Shown here in pieces: positions 60,485 to 64,000 of a DNA stretch of 64,000 nucleotides (the first letter of the stretch is position 1; every line of letters starts with the position of its first letter). This stretch comes from Pelagomonas calceolata (taxonomy: Eukaryota; Sar; Pelagophyceae; Pelagomonadales; Pelagomonadaceae), in the NCBI GenBank assembly GCA_918797485.1, contig CAKKNE010000004.1:4340001-4404000 (forward strand), read 5' to 3'. Position numbers and translations under genes: made by a program. The notes below the pieces were generated by a model. The model worked only from the letters and a program-made list of their open reading frames with translations. It ran no database searches and was not told the DNA's origin.

Positions 60485-61126
60485 CTAGAAGATGTCCACG
60501 ACCCGCCCCGCGTCCGCCTGAATCACGTCCGATTTTGACGGAGACTTGACCTCCGTGCGCCTACAAGGCGCGCCATTCTCAAAGTAGTCATCAAAAACCA
60601 CGAAGTTGTTCGGCTGCTCGTTGTAGTCTTGTAAACCATAATGTTTGCGCAGGAAGGGCAGCATCTTGGGCGACGGGCGGTCGTACGCGAGCGACCTCGC
60701 TTCCCTCCCTTCGGCCGCGAGCATCGCGTCGAATAAGGTAAAGCCATGGCCGGACCGCTGCGCCCGGTCACTCACATAAAAATCCAGCACACACAGCGGG
60801 TCTAGTTGTTTTGTGCCCCCCCCGCGGTGCCAGTAGTACAAATGCTTCCGGCCCACGGTCAGCAACCCAAGCACTTTTGATCGTTCCCTTAGAACGTAAC
60901 ACCTTCTTTGCTCTCCGAGGCTCCGTTCTTGCCTGAGGATCTTTACGCTCGTCAGGGGGCCCTTGAGATTTTGCGCGTCGCCGCTCTCCGCACCCAACGT
61001 GTCTAGGATTTGACTGAACGCCTGGAACGCTTCGAAATTGTCGTAGCCGAGCTCGGCGAGTGCTTCGCCCGTCCAACTGTGGACGCCTTGTTTAATATAC
61101 GGTTCGAGGACCTGGGGTAGCTCCAT
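60485..61126 (-). CDS. ATAT1: Alpha-tubulin N-acetyltransferase (MEC-17/ATAT1)
   Basis: 213 residues, ATG at 61124-61126. Diagnostic blocks: VLGLLTVGRKHLYYWHRGG, PLCVLDFYVSDRAQRSGHGF with the acetyl-CoA loop QRSGHG, SLAYDRPSPKMLPFLRKHYG and QPNNFVVFDDYF. These belong to the ATAT1 family, which acetylates Lys40 of alpha-tubulin inside microtubules. The family is found in organisms that build cilia or flagella, so a flagellate stage, or at least retained axonemal genes, is suggested. The C-terminus is short, as in protist members. Confidence 0.92.
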   Translation of the reverse strand: MELPQVLEPYIKQGVHSWTGEALAELGYDNFEAFQAFSQILDTLGAESGDAQNLKGPLTSVKILRQERSLGEQRRCYVLRERSKVLGLLTVGRKHLYYWHRGGGTKQLDPLCVLDFYVSDRAQRSGHGFTLFDAMLAAEGREARSLAYDRPSPKMLPFLRKHYGLQDYNEQPNNFVVFDDYFENGAPCRRTEVKSPSKSDVIQADAGRVVDIF

Positions 61127-61575
61127 TTCGTAGGCGTTGTGAATTGTGACGCGCGTCTCCGGCGTCCGGGGCTGCCCCGCGTACGAATTGTGCGCGAATT
61201 ATGCGCTCTGAGCTTCGGACGGAGCTGCTTCTTAGGTGACAGGCTGCCCACAGCGCGCCCGCAAAACGACTTTTAGCTAGCGGCTGTAAGGCACTAGCAA
61301 GCAGTCAATAATCAGCTTTTTGCAGCCCGCTCGCCTATAGATCACTAGCGAACAGCTCTGATAGGCTCCACACATCTCTTGACACGTTACGCGTCGAGCC
61401 CGTAGCTCCGAGACGCGCCGCTGCCCTAGCCAGCTGACAGGCCAGCCAGCCCCTCGCATCGCCGCGCCCGGCGCACGCGCCACCGCACGGACGCACTCAC
61501 CAGCGCCGCGACAAGACGCCGGCCAGCGCGCCGACGCAGCGCGCAACTGCCTAACCCGCGAGAGCACAAGCCACG
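61127..61575. promoter_or_regulatory. Divergent promoter region of ATAT1 and SF3A2
   Basis: Motif A copy 9 (61276-61300) and a decayed copy (61327-61353, CGCTCGCCTATAGATCACTA then GCG) lie about 50 bp apart. Confidence 0.55.
61276..61300 (-). promoter_or_regulatory. Palindromic upstream motif A, copy 9
   Basis: GCTAGCGGCTGTAAGGCACT then AGCAA, 150 bp upstream of ATAT1 and 276 bp upstream of SF3A2. Confidence 0.6.
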
Positions 61576-62298
61576 ATGTTCGACCAAGATCGCGTCAATA
61601 GTAAGCATGGCGGCGGCGGCTTGCAGTCTTCCGAGCAGGCGAACTTGGATAGACGAGAGAGATTGAGGAAATTAGCGCTAGAAACGGTGGATTTGAATAA
61701 AGACCCGTACTTTATGAAGAACCACCTCGGGAGTTACGAATGTAAATTGTGCTTGACCTTGCACAACACGGAGGGGAATTACTTGGCGCATACGCAAGGG
61801 AAACGCCACCAGCAAAACTTGGCGAGAAGAGCATTTAAAGACGCGCGCGACGCGCCTATCTTACCAACCCCGGCCAAGTACGTTGAGAAGAGACACGCCA
61901 TCAAGATCGGGCGGCCGGGCTACAAGGTCACGAAGTCGCGGGATGCGTCGAGTGGCCAGCGCGCGTTGCTCTTTGAGGTCGACTATCCGGAAGCGGATGC
62001 GACGGTGCAGCCGCGCCACCGCTTCATGTCCGCGTACGAGCAGCGCGTCGAGCCGCCGGACAAGAACTACCAGTATCTACTCTTCGCCTGCGAGCCGTAT
62101 GAAACGATCGGTTTTAAAGTGCCAAATGACGCCGTCGACAAGGGCGAGGACCGCTTCTTCACGAACTGGGACGTGGTGGGGAAGAAGTTTACGCTGTCCT
62201 TGCAGTTCGCCGACGAGGATTTGCGGAAGACTACGCCGGCGCCTGGTTCGGGGGGCGGGAAGCACCGCGCGGACCTGCGCTACGACATGAAGTACTAA
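61576..62298 (+). CDS. SF3A2: Splicing factor 3a subunit 2 (SF3a66/Prp11)
   Basis: 240 residues. A matrin-type C2H2 finger (YECKLCLTLHNTEGNYLAHT then QGKRH) follows DLNKDPYFMKNHLGSYECKL. The beta-rich C-terminal part (HRFMSAYEQRVEPPDKNYQY, LLFACEPYETIGFKVPN, RFFTNWDVVGKKFTLSLQF) is strictly characteristic of SF3A2. It is part of the U2 snRNP SF3a complex and helps recognise the branch site. The Pro-rich tail of animal SF3A2 is missing; the protein ends soon after the SF3A core, as in other protists. Confidence 0.95.
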   Translation: MFDQDRVNSKHGGGGLQSSEQANLDRRERLRKLALETVDLNKDPYFMKNHLGSYECKLCLTLHNTEGNYLAHTQGKRHQQNLARRAFKDARDAPILPTPAKYVEKRHAIKIGRPGYKVTKSRDASSGQRALLFEVDYPEADATVQPRHRFMSAYEQRVEPPDKNYQYLLFACEPYETIGFKVPNDAVDKGEDRFFTNWDVVGKKFTLSLQFADEDLRKTTPAPGSGGGKHRADLRYDMKY

Positions 62299-62766
62299 GA
62301 ATCGTAGGTTATTCTTCGCGTCGACGGCGTGGCGATCGGGGGTTCGCGCACGCGGCCAGGCTCCTTGCGCCGGCTCCAGAGTCATTGCTTGGTTCGCGGT
62401 GCTGACGACGCGCCGCCACGGCGGCCCGGCCGATGCCGAGGTCCCCGTCGGCGGGAAGGTTCTTTGCGAGTACACCATACCCACCGGTACGCCGTCGCCG
62501 CGACCCGCAAGCTCACGGCCTCACGGCCTGCCGCCATTTCCCCCTCAACGGATAAGGGCAGCGCCGAGAGCGGCGCCCTCGCAAATACGAAGCAGCGCTG
62601 TGGCCAGGGCGCCGGGGCAGCAAGAGGCAAACCTCCACGACTCTCCGGAGACGCCAGGACGCGCCCGGCGCACGAAGAAGCTGCCAGGAGCCGCGCTAGG
62701 CAGGCGGCCACTACCAAAGGCAGCGGTGCCGCAGCGGTGCCGGCGAGGCTGCCCCGCGCACACAAG
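62299..62766. other. Spacer with an introner-like half element
   Basis: About 470 bp. CGCGTCGACGGCGTGGCGATC at 62320 is an introner arm without an evident partner. Part of this stretch may be the 5' end of the following EF-hand gene, whose frame stays open upstream of its first obvious ATG for some distance. Confidence 0.4.
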
Positions 62767-64000
62767 ATGGACGACGAGCTCCCCCCCCTCGCCCGCGACA
62801 GCGCATCACCGCCGCGGCGCCTCATGCACGCGCCCGATTTGGGACCGGCCCCCAGCGTCCCAGACGTCGACGCGAACATCGGCCGAAAGGATTTGAGGTA
62901 CGACGCCCTCGTCGAGGCCGTCCGGCGCCAGAACTGGGCCTGCGCGAAGCGCAAGAAGCGCAAAGCTTTACCGGTCAAGCGGAGCACGGAGGACGTCGAG
63001 AGCCAGTCGACGGCCTTTTCTACCAGTACTGGTATACAGATAGCCCAGATAAAGAAGTGCTGCGAGTTCATTGACCAGACCTTTGGCGACGGCGACGGCG
63101 AGATCTCCTTGCCGGAGCTCGAGGCGGCTTTTCGACGAATGAGGAGGGAACGGGCGGCGGTTCGGCTGCGGGAGCGCGGCAGAGCTCTCGGCCGACGCCT
63201 AGCTGTTTTGTTAAGAAGAAGGGGCCACGACTGCGTGTCCTTCGTGAAGTGCGTCGATGCTGGTTCGAAGGATGGGAAACTCACACCGGTCGAGTTGGAA
63301 AGAGGTATCAAGAAGTACGTCGACGAGGACAAGCAGATGGTCTCGTCGGGCGCGCTCGGTGCGGCTGGAAGTGCGGATCTTGGGTTGGACTCGACGTCGC
63401 GCGCGGTCATCGCCCAACACAGAAGGGAGATGCGCGACCGTATCAAAGATGACGCCGCCGCGTTGATAGCTTTAGAACAGTCCGCTGTTCTAGATGACTC
63501 CTTCGGCGTGTCCGACGCCACGACGCAAAACCTCAAAGGGAAAATAACGTTCTCGGGCCAGGACATCACCGACTTGATTCGCTTCTTAGACCCGAACGCC
63601 GACGGCGACGTCTCCGCGACGGAACTCCAAGCAGGCTTGGACCTGGCCAAAGCGCCGCCCCCGCAACAGAGTTTTTGTGACGACTCCTTCGTCCTGATGA
63701 ACAAGTTCGAAGCGTCGATGAAGAAAAAAGCACAAACTGTGGTTAGATTGTTCCACGAGATCGACGCCGACCGCAGCGGCAAGCTCGATATTAGGGAGCT
63801 CGGGGTGGCCTTAGATGCGCTCGCGGGGCCTTCTGCCCGAGAGCGGGCGCTGAAAAAGCTCGCTGAAAAGCGGGAGCGCCAGGAGCGCGAGCGCCAGCGG
63901 AAGGAGGAAGCCGATCGACTTGCGAGAGAAGCGCGGAAGGCCAAGGCCGAGGCCGCCGGCGCGCCTCGAGTGTTGGGTCGCATCGACGCGATTCTCAAAC
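62767..64000 (+). CDS. EF-hand protein with coiled-coil C-terminus, 3' end beyond the window
   Basis: The frame is open from ATG 62767 (MDDELPPLARDSASPPRR) to the last base with no stop, at least 411 residues. Four EF-hand-like loops are readable: DQTFGDGDGEISLPELE, DAGSKDGKLTPVELE, DPNADGDVSATELQ and DADRSGKLDIREL. The first, third and fourth keep most calcium ligands; the second is weaker. Basic stretches (CAKRKKRKALPVKR) separate them and an Arg/Glu coiled coil (LAEKRERQERERQRKEEADR) follows the last. It is a calcium sensor of unknown target, possibly cytoskeletal. The 538-codon antisense frame opposite it is an artefact of GC-rich codons. Confidence 0.8.
   Translation, partial: MDDELPPLARDSASPPRRLMHAPDLGPAPSVPDVDANIGRKDLRYDALVEAVRRQNWACAKRKKRKALPVKRSTEDVESQSTAFSTSTGIQIAQIKKCCEFIDQTFGDGDGEISLPELEAAFRRMRRERAAVRLRERGRALGRRLAVLLRRRGHDCVSFVKCVDAGSKDGKLTPVELERGIKKYVDEDKQMVSSGALGAAGSADLGLDSTSRAVIAQHRREMRDRIKDDAAALIALEQSAVLDDSFGVSDATTQNLKGKITFSGQDITDLIRFLDPNADGDVSATELQAGLDLAKAPPPQQSFCDDSFVLMNKFEASMKKKAQTVVRLFHEIDADRSGKLDIRELGVALDALAGPSARERALKKLAEKRERQERERQRKEEADRLAREARKAKAEAAGAPRVLGRIDAILK

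Noticed and set aside
62382-63998. A 538-codon minus-strand frame at the right end
   Set aside because: Its Ser/Arg/Ala composition mirrors the plus-strand EF-hand protein, whose calcium loops are clear.
1-64000. CRISPR arrays, operons and bacterial terminators
   Set aside because: The short intergenic repeats are isolated, not regularly spaced arrays, and the genes are eukaryotic.
1-64000. rRNA, tRNA and spliceosomal RNA genes
   Set aside because: No cloverleaf with conserved T-loop, rRNA block or snRNA box was recognised by eye. A covariance-model search would be needed to exclude them.
1-64000. Retrotransposons, autonomous transposases or virus-derived genes
   Set aside because: No reverse transcriptase, integrase, transposase or capsid motif was seen. 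The only mobile-type sequences are short non-autonomous introner-like elements.

Overview
The window reads as nuclear DNA of a small photosynthetic stramenopile, most likely a pelagophyte of the Aureococcus type (inference). The evidence is: very GC-rich, gene-dense sequence; mostly intronless genes with a few short introns; eukaryote-only genes (Rab GTPases, SF3A2, APC7, TAP42, SSF1, alpha-tubulin acetyltransferase); a nucleus-encoded chlorophyll a/c-type antenna protein and PGR5; and an ASAFAP motif in PGR5, the targeting signature of red-type secondary plastids. Several introns carry an inverted-repeat core around GACGCCATCGACGCGGC, which resembles the introner elements (intron-making DNA transposons) described for Aureococcus.

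Layout. 1-5 kb: the 3' part of an ankyrin/2OG-Fe(II) oxygenase, an RS-rich protein and an unidentified two-exon gene. 5-11.6 kb: a CxxC plastid-type protein, an amidohydrolase, an isolated syntaxin-like tail, a secreted frizzled-CRD-like protein, a NUDT12/NudC-type NADH pyrophosphatase and a small three-exon gene. 11.9-22 kb: a CXXC/RING chromatin-type protein, a Rab, a probable methyltransferase-like gene, PGR5, an O-fucosyltransferase-like gene, a coiled-coil protein and a pepsin. 22.6-28 kb: PreP metalloprotease and APC7, divergently transcribed. 28-35 kb: two adjacent, same-strand chromatin/transcription-factor-like genes built from Tudor-like, SAP-like, MYB, AP2 and zinc-finger modules. 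35-45 kb: SSF1, a second Rab, a TTC13-like TPR protein, an orphan gene and a giant two-glycosyltransferase protein. 45-56 kb: two unknowns, an antenna protein, TrmA, a metallophosphoesterase, a class 3 lipase, a multi-pass membrane protein and a PARP-type zinc-finger protein. 56-64 kb: TAP42, an RPA70N-BTB-nucleotidyltransferase-like fusion, ATAT1, SF3A2 and an EF-hand gene that runs off the right end.

Most genes are ordinary housekeeping genes and show no operon-like logic. The unusual material is at three levels. First, introner-like elements occur as introns, as one stop-free in-frame intron, as a 39-bp in-frame remnant and as intergenic copies. Second, a short palindrome, TTGCTAGTGTCTTACAG..CGCTAGCAA, recurs about ten times, always intergenic and 60-300 bp upstream of a start codon; a second palindrome (GCTAGGCCGCCTAGCC) recurs next to gene 3' ends. 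Third, a previously unrecognised Cys/His-rich domain is shared by the genes at 11.9-14.9 kb and 28.1-30.8 kb, and there are two striking fusions: GT41 with a GT4-like transferase behind a signal peptide, and RPA70N with BTB and a nucleotidyltransferase-like domain. Family assignments rest on reading motifs by eye; no database search was run.
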